A DNA stretch of 64,000 bases from Alkalihalobacillus sp047302405 (GTDB lineage Bacteria; Bacillota; Bacilli; Bacillales; Bacillaceae_D), in NCBI RefSeq assembly GCF_047302405.1, contig NZ_CP154853.1, positions 4,650,001-4,714,000 on the forward strand. Reading direction: 5' to 3'. The position numbers and the translations under genes are program-made. The notes beneath the pieces are model-generated. The model saw nothing but the letters and a program-made list of their open reading frames with translations. It ran no database searches and was not told the origin of the DNA. Shown piece by piece: positions 43,023-51,570 of the stretch. How positions within the stretch are numbered: position 1 is the first letter of the stretch; every line of letters begins with the position of its first letter.

Positions 43023-46000
43023 ATGAAAAGCCGAATCAGAAATAAGATGAAAAAAACGATAACCTTAGGGTTCATTGCTCTTCTTTTATTTGGGCTTCTT
43101 ATGCCTATAACCGCATTTTCTCAGAGCATTGCAGATAATTCTAGTGAAGTTGATAAGGTAGTAAAATTAGATCCAAGCTATCAACATGAACCATTTGATG
43201 GGTGGGGAACGGCATTAGTCTGGTTTGCTAACGTAACAGGCGGTTGGCCAGATGACATTAAAATGGAATTGGCAGATGCTTTATTTGGTGAAGATGGTTT
43301 GGATTTCAATATCGCTCGATATAATATAGGCGGGCAAGATGCGCCTGAAACTGAACCATATATGCGTCTTGGAGGTGCTGTTCCAGGCTATTGGGATCGT
43401 CCAGATGAATTTGGCCCTCCAGATAACGCAAGCCCTGATTGGGAAGAAGTGGATAATTGGTGGGATTCAGAAAACACACAACATTGGGATTGGAACAAAG
43501 ACAAGAACCAACAATGGTGGTTAAAAGCTGCCAAAAATAGAGGAGTGAATCTTTTTGAGGCGTTTTCAAACTCACCTCCTTATTTTATGACCAATAGTGG
43601 GTATACTTCTGGACACTTTGATTCTTGGCAGGATAACCTTCGAACGGATCAATATGAAAATTTCGCCATCTATTTAACTAGAGTAGTAGAATATTTACAA
43701 AATGATTTAGGGATAGATATTCAGACACTTTCTCCTGTGAATGAACCGAATACGGGTTATTGGGGAGCAAAGGGAAGGCAGGAAGGCTCTAACTGGACAC
43801 CTGAATCTCAAGCTAGAATCATTAACGAGGTCGGTAAACAATTGGAGGAGTTGAATTTAGATACAGTCATTTCAGCAATGGACGAAACGCATCCACAGCG
43901 ATTTAGAGAAAACTGGGAAAAATACGATGAAGCGACTAAAGCTAATGTAGGACAAATGAATGTTCATACATATTGGCCTGCAGAACATACCGCCATAAGG
44001 GATATTGCTAAGGGCGAAGAGAAACGTTTGTGGATGTCTGAAGTGGACTTAGGTCCAAGCGGTATGCCTCAAGATTTTGATAATATTGAACCAGGTCTTG
44101 CATTATCAAACCATATTATGACAGACATTACTAATCTTGAGCCGAAAGCCTGGGTACTCTGGCAAGCAATCGAAGACCAAGTAAATATGAATGCTGATTA
44201 TGAGAATATGAACTGGGGTCTAATTCATGTAGATTTTGATCCAGATGATTTTAGTACACTAGAATGGCATAAAAATAAAAAGTATTACACGATGGGCAAT
44301 TATACGAAATTTATTCGCCCAGGACAACAATTTATTAACTCAGATGATCAGAATACACTAGCAGCAATTGATCAAGAAAACAAAAAAGTGGTGGTCGTAT
44401 ATACTAACCATGCTAATGATGAGCAAACGATTGACTTTGATCTGTCAGGATTTGAAACGATTAGTAATTCTGCAACGGCAACTCCTTATGTAACTTCATC
44501 AGAAGATAACCTTATTCAAAAAGAAGATGTTACCGTTTCAGATGGAAAACTGTCGACAACCGTTGAGGCAAAATCAGTGACAACTTTTGTTATCTCTGAT
44601 GTGTCAGGGGTTAACGAGAATGCTAGTTTCCTAAAATCCGATGTTGAATATAAGATTGTTAACAAAAATAGTGGCTTAGTCCTTGATAAGGATGAGAATG
44701 AAAAAGCATCGGTCGTTCAATACTCAGATGATCACAATAATGTCAACCAAGAATGGTTCATTGAAAAGGTCACTGATGGCTATACGAACACGGAAAAATA
44801 CAAGATAATAAGTGCTGAAAATAAAGAAGTACTTACAAATGTTGGGGGAACAGCTGTATTAGGTGAAGATGAAAACTTACCTACTCAACGATGGATTATT
44901 TCGACCAATGGATCTGGTGAATTTACTTTTATTAATGAAGGAAGTAAAGATTTACTAGAAGTTGGCGGACAATCGAAGGAGGAAGGAGCTTCGGTTGGTC
45001 TTTGGAGGCCGAATGCAGGTAGTAACCAAGTATGGGGAATATCTGAAGCTGGTATCACTAGCATAGAAAATCAAAATATTTGGACAACTCCAGGTATTGC
45101 ACCAACTTTACCGGATGAAGTAACAGTAAGTTATAGTAATGGAAAAACCGTTGATAAAGCCGTAGATTGGGAAGAAATTGATGCCGAACAATATGAAACG
45201 GAGAATCAATTTGTTGTGGAAGGTAGTGTTGATGGTACTTCTGTGAAAGCTAAAGCAACAATTTACGTAAGTGAAGTTGCAAATATTGTCGATGAAAAGG
45301 TGAAAACAGTAGCGGGTATACACCCAGAACTTCCCGAAGAGGTTGCAGCTGAGCTGAATATAGGTGTTAAAGTAATGTTACCTGTAAAATGGGATAACAT
45401 AGATCCGTCTCTTTATAAAGAGATAGGTGAATTTTCTGTCTCAGGTTTAGCCGAGGGGACAAATTTAGAAGCAATTGCTTATGTCAAAGTAGCAGAACGA
45501 GAGATTGCTAATCTAGCACTTAATACGGGTTCTGAATATCCAAAAGCAAGTGCGTCATTTACAGGAAATTGGGACAATGTAAATTATGTTAATGATGGAG
45601 ACTACTCTTCGGATCGTTGGACCAATTGGGATCCAAATGAATGGAGAGAGAATGATTGGGTAGAAATAGACTTTGGCAAGGAAGAAATTATTTCTGAGGT
45701 GAAATTTACTTTCTATGATGATGAGACTGGAACTAGACCACCAGAATCGTTATATCTTGAATATTGGGATGGAAGTGATTGGATTGAAATCCCTGATACA
45801 CATTTAGATGTAATGGAAAACACTGAAGCAACTCTTAAATTTACGGAGTTAGAAACATCTAAAATCAGGGCAATGCTTACAGCTATGCATGATGCGTGTA
45901 TCGCCATAGTGGAAATGGAAGTTATGGGCATTAGTTCTATTCCGGTGTTAGGAAGTGATGCTACACTTAAAAGCATTTCAGTAAATGGAAATGAGTTGGA

Positions 46001-47453
46001 AGGGTTTCACTCAGATGATTTATCATATGAAGTAATACTCGATGCAGACGAATCAGAGGTCTTGAATATCTCGGTAACAACTTCTGATCTGTTTGCCAAT
46101 TATGAGATCAGTCTCCCATCGTCGCTTCCAGGAGAAGCATATATTAAAGTAACTTCAGAAGATGAAAAAGATACAAGAACTTATACGATAAGTTTTATCA
46201 TTTCAGATGAAGAAGGGACAGTAGATAAAACGAAATTAGAAGAAGCAGTAAAGGAAGCAAAAGAGCTAGAGGCAGAAAAATACAGCGCATCAAGTTGGGA
46301 AGCATTAGAGGAAGCATTAACCAGAGCCGAACAGGTACTAGCCTCAGAAAAGGCAAGTCAAGAGGAAATTGACAAAGCATTAGCCGAATTACAGTTAGCG
46401 ATAGAAAATCTAGAAGTAAAAGAAGAAGGGACCGTAGATAAAACGAAATTAGAAGAAGCAGTAAAAGAAGCAAAAGAGCTAGAGGCAGAAAAATACAGCA
46501 CATCAAGTTGGGAAGCATTAGAAGCAGCGTTGAGCAAAGCCGAACAGGTATTAGCCTCAGAAAAGGCAAGCCAAGAGGAAATTGACAAAGCATTAGCCGA
46601 ATTACAGTTAGCGATAGAAAATCTAGAAGTAAAAGAAGAAGGGACCGTAGATAAAACGCAATTAGAAAAAGCAGTAAAAGAAGCAAAAGAGCTAGAGGCA
46701 GAAAAATACAGCGCATCAAGTTGGGCAGCATTAGAAGCAGCGTTGAGCAAAGCCGAACAGGTATTAGCCTCAGAAAAGGCAAGCCAAGAGGAAATTGACA
46801 AAGCATTAGCCGAATTACAGTTAGCGATAGAAAATCTAGAAGTAAAAGAAGAAGGGACCGTAGATAAAACGAAATTAGAAGAAGCAGTAAAAGAAGCAAA
46901 AGAGCTAGAGGCAGAAAAATACAGCACATCAAGTTGGGAAGCATTAGAAGCAGCGTTGAGCAAAGCCGAACAGGTATTAGCCTCAGAAAAGGCAAGCCAA
47001 GAGGAAATTGACAAAGCGTTAGCTGAATTACAGTTAGCAATTGAAAATCTAGAAGTAAAAGAAGAAGGGACCGTAGATAAAACGAAATTAGAAAAAGCAA
47101 TAAAAGAAGCAAAAGAGCTAGAGGCAGAAAAATACAGCGCATCAAGTTGGGAAGCATTAGAAGCAGCGTTAAGCAAAGCGGGACAGGTATTAGCCTCAGA
47201 AAAGGCAAGCCAAGAGGAAATTGACAAAGCATTAGCCGAATTACAGTTAGCGATAGAAAATCTGAAGACAAAAACCATTGTTGAGCAAAATGTAATAAAA
47301 GCTCATGACAATAATGCCTCAGAAAAGGACGAAGTTAACGATAGTTTATTGCCAAAGACAGCTACATCAATCTTTAACTTTCTGTTAGTTGGCTTTATAC
47401 TTTCAATGGCAGGAGCAATGCTTTTCTTCCTTAGAAGAAAAAGAGCTCATTAA
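43023..47453 (+). CDS. Sortase-anchored GH30 glycoside hydrolase with ricin, Big_4, F5/8C, cadherin-like and FIVAR modules
   Basis: A 1476-residue surface enzyme. Order: signal peptide (1-33); GH30 (beta/alpha)8 domain with acid/base Glu241 (SPVNEPNTGYWG) and nucleophile Glu340 (LWMSEVDLGP); beta-sandwich to about 535; ricin-type lectin (about 542-676, ending NQVWGISE); two bacterial Ig-like group 4 domains (about 681-822); discoidin F5/8C (about 826-976); cadherin-like beta sandwich (about 978-1061); five 71-residue FIVAR repeats (about 1065-1418). The sorting signal is LPKTA (1443-1447), a membrane helix and RRKRAH. ATG follows GGAGGAAAGG. GH30 members cut xylan, beta-1,6-galactan, glucan and related links; subfamily cannot be fixed. 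LPKTA fits a YhcS-like sortase rather than the classic LPXTG. Confidence 0.9.
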   Translation: MKSRIRNKMKKTITLGFIALLLFGLLMPITAFSQSIADNSSEVDKVVKLDPSYQHEPFDGWGTALVWFANVTGGWPDDIKMELADALFGEDGLDFNIARYNIGGQDAPETEPYMRLGGAVPGYWDRPDEFGPPDNASPDWEEVDNWWDSENTQHWDWNKDKNQQWWLKAAKNRGVNLFEAFSNSPPYFMTNSGYTSGHFDSWQDNLRTDQYENFAIYLTRVVEYLQNDLGIDIQTLSPVNEPNTGYWGAKGRQEGSNWTPESQARIINEVGKQLEELNLDTVISAMDETHPQRFRENWEKYDEATKANVGQMNVHTYWPAEHTAIRDIAKGEEKRLWMSEVDLGPSGMPQDFDNIEPGLALSNHIMTDITNLEPKAWVLWQAIEDQVNMNADYENMNWGLIHVDFDPDDFSTLEWHKNKKYYTMGNYTKFIRPGQQFINSDDQNTLAAIDQENKKVVVVYTNHANDEQTIDFDLSGFETISNSATATPYVTSSEDNLIQKEDVTVSDGKLSTTVEAKSVTTFVISDVSGVNENASFLKSDVEYKIVNKNSGLVLDKDENEKASVVQYSDDHNNVNQEWFIEKVTDGYTNTEKYKIISAENKEVLTNVGGTAVLGEDENLPTQRWIISTNGSGEFTFINEGSKDLLEVGGQSKEEGASVGLWRPNAGSNQVWGISEAGITSIENQNIWTTPGIAPTLPDEVTVSYSNGKTVDKAVDWEEIDAEQYETENQFVVEGSVDGTSVKAKATIYVSEVANIVDEKVKTVAGIHPELPEEVAAELNIGVKVMLPVKWDNIDPSLYKEIGEFSVSGLAEGTNLEAIAYVKVAEREIANLALNTGSEYPKASASFTGNWDNVNYVNDGDYSSDRWTNWDPNEWRENDWVEIDFGKEEIISEVKFTFYDDETGTRPPESLYLEYWDGSDWIEIPDTHLDVMENTEATLKFTELETSKIRAMLTAMHDACIAIVEMEVMGISSIPVLGSDATLKSISVNGNELEGFHSDDLSYEVILDADESEVLNISVTTSDLFANYEISLPSSLPGEAYIKVTSEDEKDTRTYTISFIISDEEGTVDKTKLEEAVKEAKELEAEKYSASSWEALEEALTRAEQVLASEKASQEEIDKALAELQLAIENLEVKEEGTVDKTKLEEAVKEAKELEAEKYSTSSWEALEAALSKAEQVLASEKASQEEIDKALAELQLAIENLEVKEEGTVDKTQLEKAVKEAKELEAEKYSASSWAALEAALSKAEQVLASEKASQEEIDKALAELQLAIENLEVKEEGTVDKTKLEEAVKEAKELEAEKYSTSSWEALEAALSKAEQVLASEKASQEEIDKALAELQLAIENLEVKEEGTVDKTKLEKAIKEAKELEAEKYSASSWEALEAALSKAGQVLASEKASQEEIDKALAELQLAIENLKTKTIVEQNVIKAHDNNASEKDEVNDSLLPKTATSIFNFLLVGFILSMAGAMLFFLRRKRAH
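46215..47279 (+). repeat. Five tandem 213-bp repeats encoding FIVAR modules
   Basis: GGGAC(A/C)GTAGATAAAACG starts recur at 46215, 46428, 46641, 46854 and 47067, exactly 213 bases (71 codons) apart. Copies are nearly identical in DNA, including synonymous sites, so recent expansion or gene conversion is likely. The protein unit is VDKTKLEEAVKEAKELEAEK, YSASSWEALEAAL, SKAEQVLASEKASQEEIDKA, then LAELQLAIENLEVKEEGT. Copy number is expected to vary between strains. Confidence 0.95.
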
Positions 47454-47455
47454 TA

Positions 47456-47564
47456 GGGGCACCGTCACCACTCGAAAATTGTTGTAATATGTCGACTGTT
47501 ATAGTTGCTACCATCATGAACAAACGAAAAGCATCCTCGCAGTGAGGATGCTTTTCGACATATA
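47456..47564. repeat. Hairpin-element copy B, left part, interrupted by the group II intron
   Basis: GGGGCACCGTCACCACTCGA, then AAATTGTTGTAATATGTCGA, aligns with copy C at 57,451 through the ATCATGAACA segment into the hairpin AAAAGCATCCTCGCAGTGAG. The right end continues after the intron at 49,358 with TTTCAGGGAGTGACACAGTC, which aligns with copy A (TTTCGTGGAGCGACACA). Copy B is thus a full element split by the intron. Confidence 0.7.
47527..47558 (+). terminator. Hairpin serving as probable terminator of the GH30 gene and intron target
   Basis: AAAAGCATCCTC / GAGGATGCTTTT forms a perfect stem with a short loop and TTTT at its end. It is part of element copy B. The group II intron begins seven bases after it, as expected for class C introns, which home next to terminator-like hairpins. 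Confidence 0.7.
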
Positions 47565-49357
47565 GTGTGCCCGGCATGAGTGATAGATAGGTGGTGAAAG
47601 TCCGCTACAGGCTTGGTAGTAGGAACTGTTAGCTTAAGGCAAGGGTGTCTGGGGTGACCCAGAATCTGAAGGAAGCTGGAGGCAAAATCCTGAGCCGACG
47701 AACAGAAACTGCATAAAAGGCCGATTGGAGACGGATAAGTTTGCTATACAAAACGAAGTCCAATACTACCCGAATCTCTTACGGTAAATGCAGCGGCTAC
47801 ATGGGAGGAAAGGTATCACTCTTACTCGGGGAGATCTCATGAAGGTTTCCTAAGGGAACAATGAACCTAGAGATAGGGAAATGAATCATGAGAAGTCAGC
47901 AGAAGCCATAGTAGTTTCTTAACAGAAACGAAGGGCTGAACAATCTTCAATCTTGGGAAACAAGGAGGTGTAGGCAATTCCCGCCTAAACGCAGAAAACA
48001 TCGTGGTAAAGACCGAATAGATGACTACCTATGGAGAGATAAGTTGGAAACGAAAGGGTACATAGGAGTGCGTAGGGATGCCGACATGGATATGACAGAA
48101 CAAGGTGGTATTCATCTTATGGATAAGGTAATTGACCATAAGAATCTATGGATAGCCTATGAGAAAGTAAGAAAGAACAAAGGAGCACCAGGTGTCGATG
48201 GAATCACTGTATACCAATTACAAGCACATATGGACAAATACTATAAAGAGCTTCGAAGAAAACTAAAGGAAGGAACCTACCACCCCCAACCAGTAAAGAG
48301 GGTTGGCATTCCTAAACCCGACGGATCGAAACGGTACTTGGGTATTCCATGTGTGTTAGATAGGGTCGTTCAACAGGCGATTTTACAAGTGATTGAACCT
48401 ATAATCGACCCCCATTTCTCTCCAAATAGTTTTGGTTTCCGTAAGAAGAGAAATGCCCATCAAGCAATGGAACTCGCTTCGCAGTTTTACGAAGAAGGAT
48501 ATCGAGTTGTGGTAGATTGTGATTTAAAAAGCTATTTTGATACGATACATCACCAAAGAGTTCATGCCTATTTAGAGGAATTTATATCAGATAAAATCCT
48601 ATTAAGGCTCATATGGAAATTTCTTCGCTCGGGAATTCTGGATAAAGATATCTATATAGAAACTACAGAAGGGGCACCGCAAGGCGGTCCGCTATCCCCC
48701 TTACTAGCGAATGTCTATCTAAACAAATTAGACAGAGAGTTAGAAAAGAGAGGCCACCGCTTTATTCGATACGCAGATGATTTTGTCATTTACGTAAAAA
48801 GTAAGCGGAGCGACAACCGCAACTTTCTTAGGGTTTCATTTACAGAATCTAATGGGAAAGTAGGGTGCCGACCTAGCAAGTCGGCTAAACAACGATTGAC
48901 AACGAAACTGAAGAAACTTACTTCCCGTAAACGTCCAGGTACATTTCACGAAATTATAACGGAAATTAATAAAACCACAATTGGGTGGATTAACTACTAT
49001 GGAATATCTCGGATGAAGACGTTCATCGAAAAGACGAACCAGTGGTTAAACCACAGAATAAGACAGCTCATATGGAAGAGGTGGAAAAGAGTCAGAACTA
49101 GATATAAGAAGTTACGCCAGTATGGTATCGGTCATGAGGATGCCATGAAAACAGCCAATTCCCGAAAGGGATACTGGCGCATATCGCGTAGTGAAACTCT
49201 CCACCAAGCTTTAACTGTAAATAGACTCAACAAGTGGGGACTAAAGGATATGGTCCAACTTTACGAGAAGAAATACTCAAAAGGTTGAACCGCCGTATAC
49301 GGATCCGTACGTACGGTGGTGTGAGAGGTCGGCGCGGTGACGCGCCTCCTACTCGAT
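47565..49357 (+). mobile_element. Group II intron (class C type), about 1.79 kb
   Basis: The 5' end GTGTGCCCGGCATGAG is the typical bacterial class C intron start, and the next 450 bases follow the usual structured domain I-III leader (GGTGAAAGTCCGC, GGGTGTCTGGGGTGACCCAG). The ORF occupies domain IV. Domain V is visible at 49,289-49,320 (ACCGCCGTATACG, GATC, CGTACGTACGGTGGT). Domain VI follows as GAGGTCGGCGCGGTGACGCG plus CCTCCTAC. The 3' boundary at about 49,357 is set by comparing the flanks with uninterrupted element copy A, accurate to a few bases. Its encoded protein carries an internal deletion, so autonomous mobility is doubtful. Confidence 0.88.
48044..49288 (+). CDS. ltrA: Group II intron reverse transcriptase/maturase with internal deletion
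   Basis: Intron-encoded protein of 414 residues for splicing and retrohoming. RT blocks present are NKGAPGVDGITV, GIPKPDGSKRYLGIPCVLDRVVQQA, SFGFRKKRNAHQAM, VVDCDLKSYFDTIHH, TEGAPQGGPLSPLLANVYL and the catalytic YADDFVIYV. After KSKRSDNRN the sequence jumps to FLRVSFTESNGKVGCRPSKS. The usual 40-50 residues of RT block 6 and the start of block 7 (..VNxEKS..LKFLGF) are missing, although frame is kept. The maturase/X part (RPGTFHEIITEINKTTIGWI, NYYGISRMKTF) is intact. Splicing in trans may persist, but polymerase activity is probably lost. TTG 48044 has GGAGAG upstream; ATG 48086 is an alternative. Confidence 0.85.
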   Translation: METKGYIGVRRDADMDMTEQGGIHLMDKVIDHKNLWIAYEKVRKNKGAPGVDGITVYQLQAHMDKYYKELRRKLKEGTYHPQPVKRVGIPKPDGSKRYLGIPCVLDRVVQQAILQVIEPIIDPHFSPNSFGFRKKRNAHQAMELASQFYEEGYRVVVDCDLKSYFDTIHHQRVHAYLEEFISDKILLRLIWKFLRSGILDKDIYIETTEGAPQGGPLSPLLANVYLNKLDRELEKRGHRFIRYADDFVIYVKSKRSDNRNFLRVSFTESNGKVGCRPSKSAKQRLTTKLKKLTSRKRPGTFHEIITEINKTTIGWINYYGISRMKTFIEKTNQWLNHRIRQLIWKRWKRVRTRYKKLRQYGIGHEDAMKTANSRKGYWRISRSETLHQALTVNRLNKWGLKDMVQLYEKKYSKG

Positions 49358-49423
49358 TTTCAGGGAGTGACACAGTCAACTAGAAGTAAAAAAAGAAACT
49401 GGTTTTTAAAAATTTAGTTAGTA

Positions 49424-50197
49424 CTAATTAGTGATAACAATGCTACCTAATTCTTTTCCTAATGAAGTAATTTTAAGATTACCTTCTAAGAGCCTAATTG
49501 AATCTAAAACTAAATCAGTATCTGTTTTATGTGGTACATATGCTTCAGCTTCTTTATAAAGTTTTGACTCTTTAAATAATTGGTATCGCTCAACATATTG
49601 TTTTGCTACTAGGTTTTTCTCCGGATTGAGTTCAATTAAACCGAATCTTAGTAAAGTATCTAATGAAGTTTGATCTTGGTAATGCTCATCCATCATTAAG
49701 ATTACGTTTCTTACTAAATCTACACCAGAACCATTTTTATTACTTTCAATTCTTATCGTTACAATGGGCACTACATTTTCACGAAATAGATTTTTAAATA
49801 AATATGCGTCATTAGGCGATAGATCTTTCAGAATAGAAGAAAATGAAGGGAGAATTATAGAGTTTTTTCTACTATCGACTGTAGACGCAATTAAGTTTGA
49901 AAACATATCTCTTAGTATCTCAGAATTCAATTGATAAGTGGAGTCCTCTACAGCTTTATAGGTTAATCCTAGTTTGGAAGAGTCTCTGTTTTCTAGAGGT
50001 ACTTTATCAGTTTTATCTTTTATTTTTTGTGCAAATTGTTTCATCTCTTCATCTTTAACAATGTTATATCTAACAAGAGGATCTAAGACTTTGTGGGCTA
50101 TGCCTTTAAACGCTTGTCCTATTAAATTTGATGTTGGATTAAAAATCTCTTCTTTTGTTGAATCAGGTACGACTGAAAATAGTTTAATTTTTGTCAT
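49424..50197 (-). CDS. Abi-alpha/DUF4393-family protein (possible phage-defence factor)
   Basis: A 257-residue soluble protein. It has the family opening with an amphipathic region (PTSNLIGQAFKGIAHKVLDP, LVRYNIVKDEEMKQFAQKIK) and the conserved LRDMFSNLIASTVDSRKN followed by LPSFSSILKDLSPNDAYLFK. The C-terminal part has FGLIEL and ITSLGKELGSIVI, winged-helix-like. I recognise this as DUF4393, which Pfam relates to abortive infection proteins (Abi-alpha); the mechanism is not established to my knowledge. GGGAGG precedes the ATG. It stands alone between a group II intron and the catabolic regulator, in an accessory region with a toxin-antitoxin pair. Confidence 0.72.
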   Translation of the reverse strand: MTKIKLFSVVPDSTKEEIFNPTSNLIGQAFKGIAHKVLDPLVRYNIVKDEEMKQFAQKIKDKTDKVPLENRDSSKLGLTYKAVEDSTYQLNSEILRDMFSNLIASTVDSRKNSIILPSFSSILKDLSPNDAYLFKNLFRENVVPIVTIRIESNKNGSGVDLVRNVILMMDEHYQDQTSLDTLLRFGLIELNPEKNLVAKQYVERYQLFKESKLYKEAEAYVPHKTDTDLVLDSIRLLEGNLKITSLGKELGSIVITN

Positions 50198-50395
50198 TAA
50201 TATTACCTCCCTTATATGGGAATATTATCATGAAATCCAGGTATGAAGTATGGATAGGTATGAAAAATTTAAAAAGTGATGGGCCTACATAATGAATCAA
50301 AAATATATAGAATGGCTTCTATACCTAATTGATTTTATTTGACCTGATAAAAGTTAGAACAATCGAAAAAATCAAAAAACAAACTAAAAAAAATA

Positions 50396-50424
50396 TTGAC
50401 AAACTAAAAAAAATTAATTATTAT
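50396..50424 (+). promoter_or_regulatory. Candidate sigma-A promoter of the plus-strand catabolic operon
   Basis: TTGACA (50396-50401), a 17-base spacer and TATTAT (50419-50424), 38 bases before the regulator start. Confidence 0.6.
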
Positions 50425-50461
50425 AAATTTGTAATTACATTATAGATAGGAGCCTATTAAA

Positions 50462-51121
50462 TTGGAACATATTAATGATGAAATTGAATTTCTTACTTCA
50501 ATGGTAAAAGGTATTGCTAAACAGTTCGGAGATCACTGTGAGGTAGTACTTTTAGATTTAACGCAGCATGAGAAATATGGAAGTGGGTTAATAGTTTTAA
50601 TTGAGAATGGCCAAATAACTGGGAGGAAAGTTGGGGATACAGGAACTAATTTAGGTTTAGAAGTCTTGAGAGGAACTGATCGAGAAGGGGATAAGCACAA
50701 TTATCTAACAAAGACGAAAGACGGAAGAATGTTAAGATCGACTACAATGTACATCCGAAATAGCAGTGGAAAGCCTATAGGATGTATCTGTATTAATTTC
50801 GATATTACAGGTCTCATGATGGCAGAAAGAGCTATTAAAGAATTTACAGATTTAAATAAGATAAACACGGATGTAAAAGAAGTATTCGTTAATAATGTAA
50901 ATGATGTCTTAGCAGTCTTAATACAAGAAGCTCAAAACCATGTAGGTAAACCAGTAGCACATATGAGTAAAGAAGATAAGATGAAAGGGATAAAGTACCT
51001 TGATGAAAAGGGAGCTTTTTTAATTCAAAAATCAGGTGATAAAATTTGCGAATACTTTAGTATATCAAAGTACACACTTTATAATCATCTTGATGTAGTG
51101 CGTAGTGAACAAGGGATATAA
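50462..51121 (+). CDS. YheO/DauR-type transcriptional regulator (PAS-like + HTH)
   Basis: A 219-residue regulator. The N-terminal YheO-type PAS-like domain contains IAKQFGDHCEVVLLDLTQHE, GRKVGDTGTNLGLEVL, YLTKTKDGRMLRSTTMYIRN and GKPIGCICINFDITGLM. The C-terminal helix-turn-helix has KGIKYLDEKGAFLIQKSGDK then ICEYFSISKYTLYNHLDVVR. In other bacteria this family (for example DauR) controls amino-acid catabolic operons, often beside RidA. The start is TTG with AGGAG nine bases before it. It heads the plus-strand operon, with RidA 54 bases downstream, so it is the likely local regulator responding to a pathway compound. Confidence 0.87.
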   Translation: MEHINDEIEFLTSMVKGIAKQFGDHCEVVLLDLTQHEKYGSGLIVLIENGQITGRKVGDTGTNLGLEVLRGTDREGDKHNYLTKTKDGRMLRSTTMYIRNSSGKPIGCICINFDITGLMMAERAIKEFTDLNKINTDVKEVFVNNVNDVLAVLIQEAQNHVGKPVAHMSKEDKMKGIKYLDEKGAFLIQKSGDKICEYFSISKYTLYNHLDVVRSEQGI

Positions 51122-51175
51122 AGCTAAGTAAGCCTTACTATTTAAAAGATACTAGAAGGAAGAAGGGTGATTTTT

Positions 51176-51544
51176 GTGAAAGAAATTATTAGTACAAATT
51201 TTGCACCAAAACCAGGTGGACATTTTTCACAAGGAATTAAAGTAAATAATACCGTATATGTAGCAGGACAAACACCAGTAGATCCAAAAACAGGGGATAT
51301 TCCTTCGACTGTAGAAGGGCAGGTGAGGTTAGCGCTAACGAATATCAAGAATGTTTTGGAAGCAGGAGGTGCTAACTTAGAGGATGTTGTTAAAGTTAAT
51401 GCATATTTAACTAATTTAGATGATTTTGAGACCTATGACAAAGTCTACCAAGAATTTTTTACTGAGAACTTACCAGTAAGAACTACAATTGGCTGTGATT
51501 TAAAAGGGATACCTTTAGAAATCGATGCGATTGCTGAATTGTAA
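51176..51544 (+). CDS. RidA/YjgF-family enamine/imine deaminase
   Basis: Hydrolyses reactive enamines and imines such as 2-aminoacrylate formed by PLP enzymes; some relatives act in ring-cleavage pathways. The 122-residue product has HFSQGIKVNNTVYVAGQTPV, TGDIPSTVEGQVRLALTNIK, VVKVNAYLTNLDDFETYDKV and the signature LPVRTTIGCDLKGIPLEIDA near the end. The last of these carries the carboxylate-binding Arg in PVRTT and the Glu of LEIDAIA. I prefer GTG 51176 with AGAAGGG eight bases upstream; GTG 51167 overlaps the ribosome site. Its place in this operon suggests a pathway-specific detoxification or hydrolysis step. Confidence 0.9.
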   Translation: MKEIISTNFAPKPGGHFSQGIKVNNTVYVAGQTPVDPKTGDIPSTVEGQVRLALTNIKNVLEAGGANLEDVVKVNAYLTNLDDFETYDKVYQEFFTENLPVRTTIGCDLKGIPLEIDAIAEL

Positions 51545-51570
51545 TATGAAAATTTAAAGGAGGGGTAGGG

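Noticed and set aside
46198..47278. Long antisense ORFs of 357 and 306 codons
   Set aside because: They mirror the FIVAR repeats exactly, are Leu- or Ser-rich by virtue of the repeat's codon pattern, and have no ribosome site. They are shadows of the GH30 gene.
47565..49357. Retron or DGR-type reverse transcriptase
   Set aside because: Domain V/VI sequence, the GTGTGCCCGGC 5' end and the maturase-type C-terminus identify a group II intron. No template repeat or msr/msd structure is seen.
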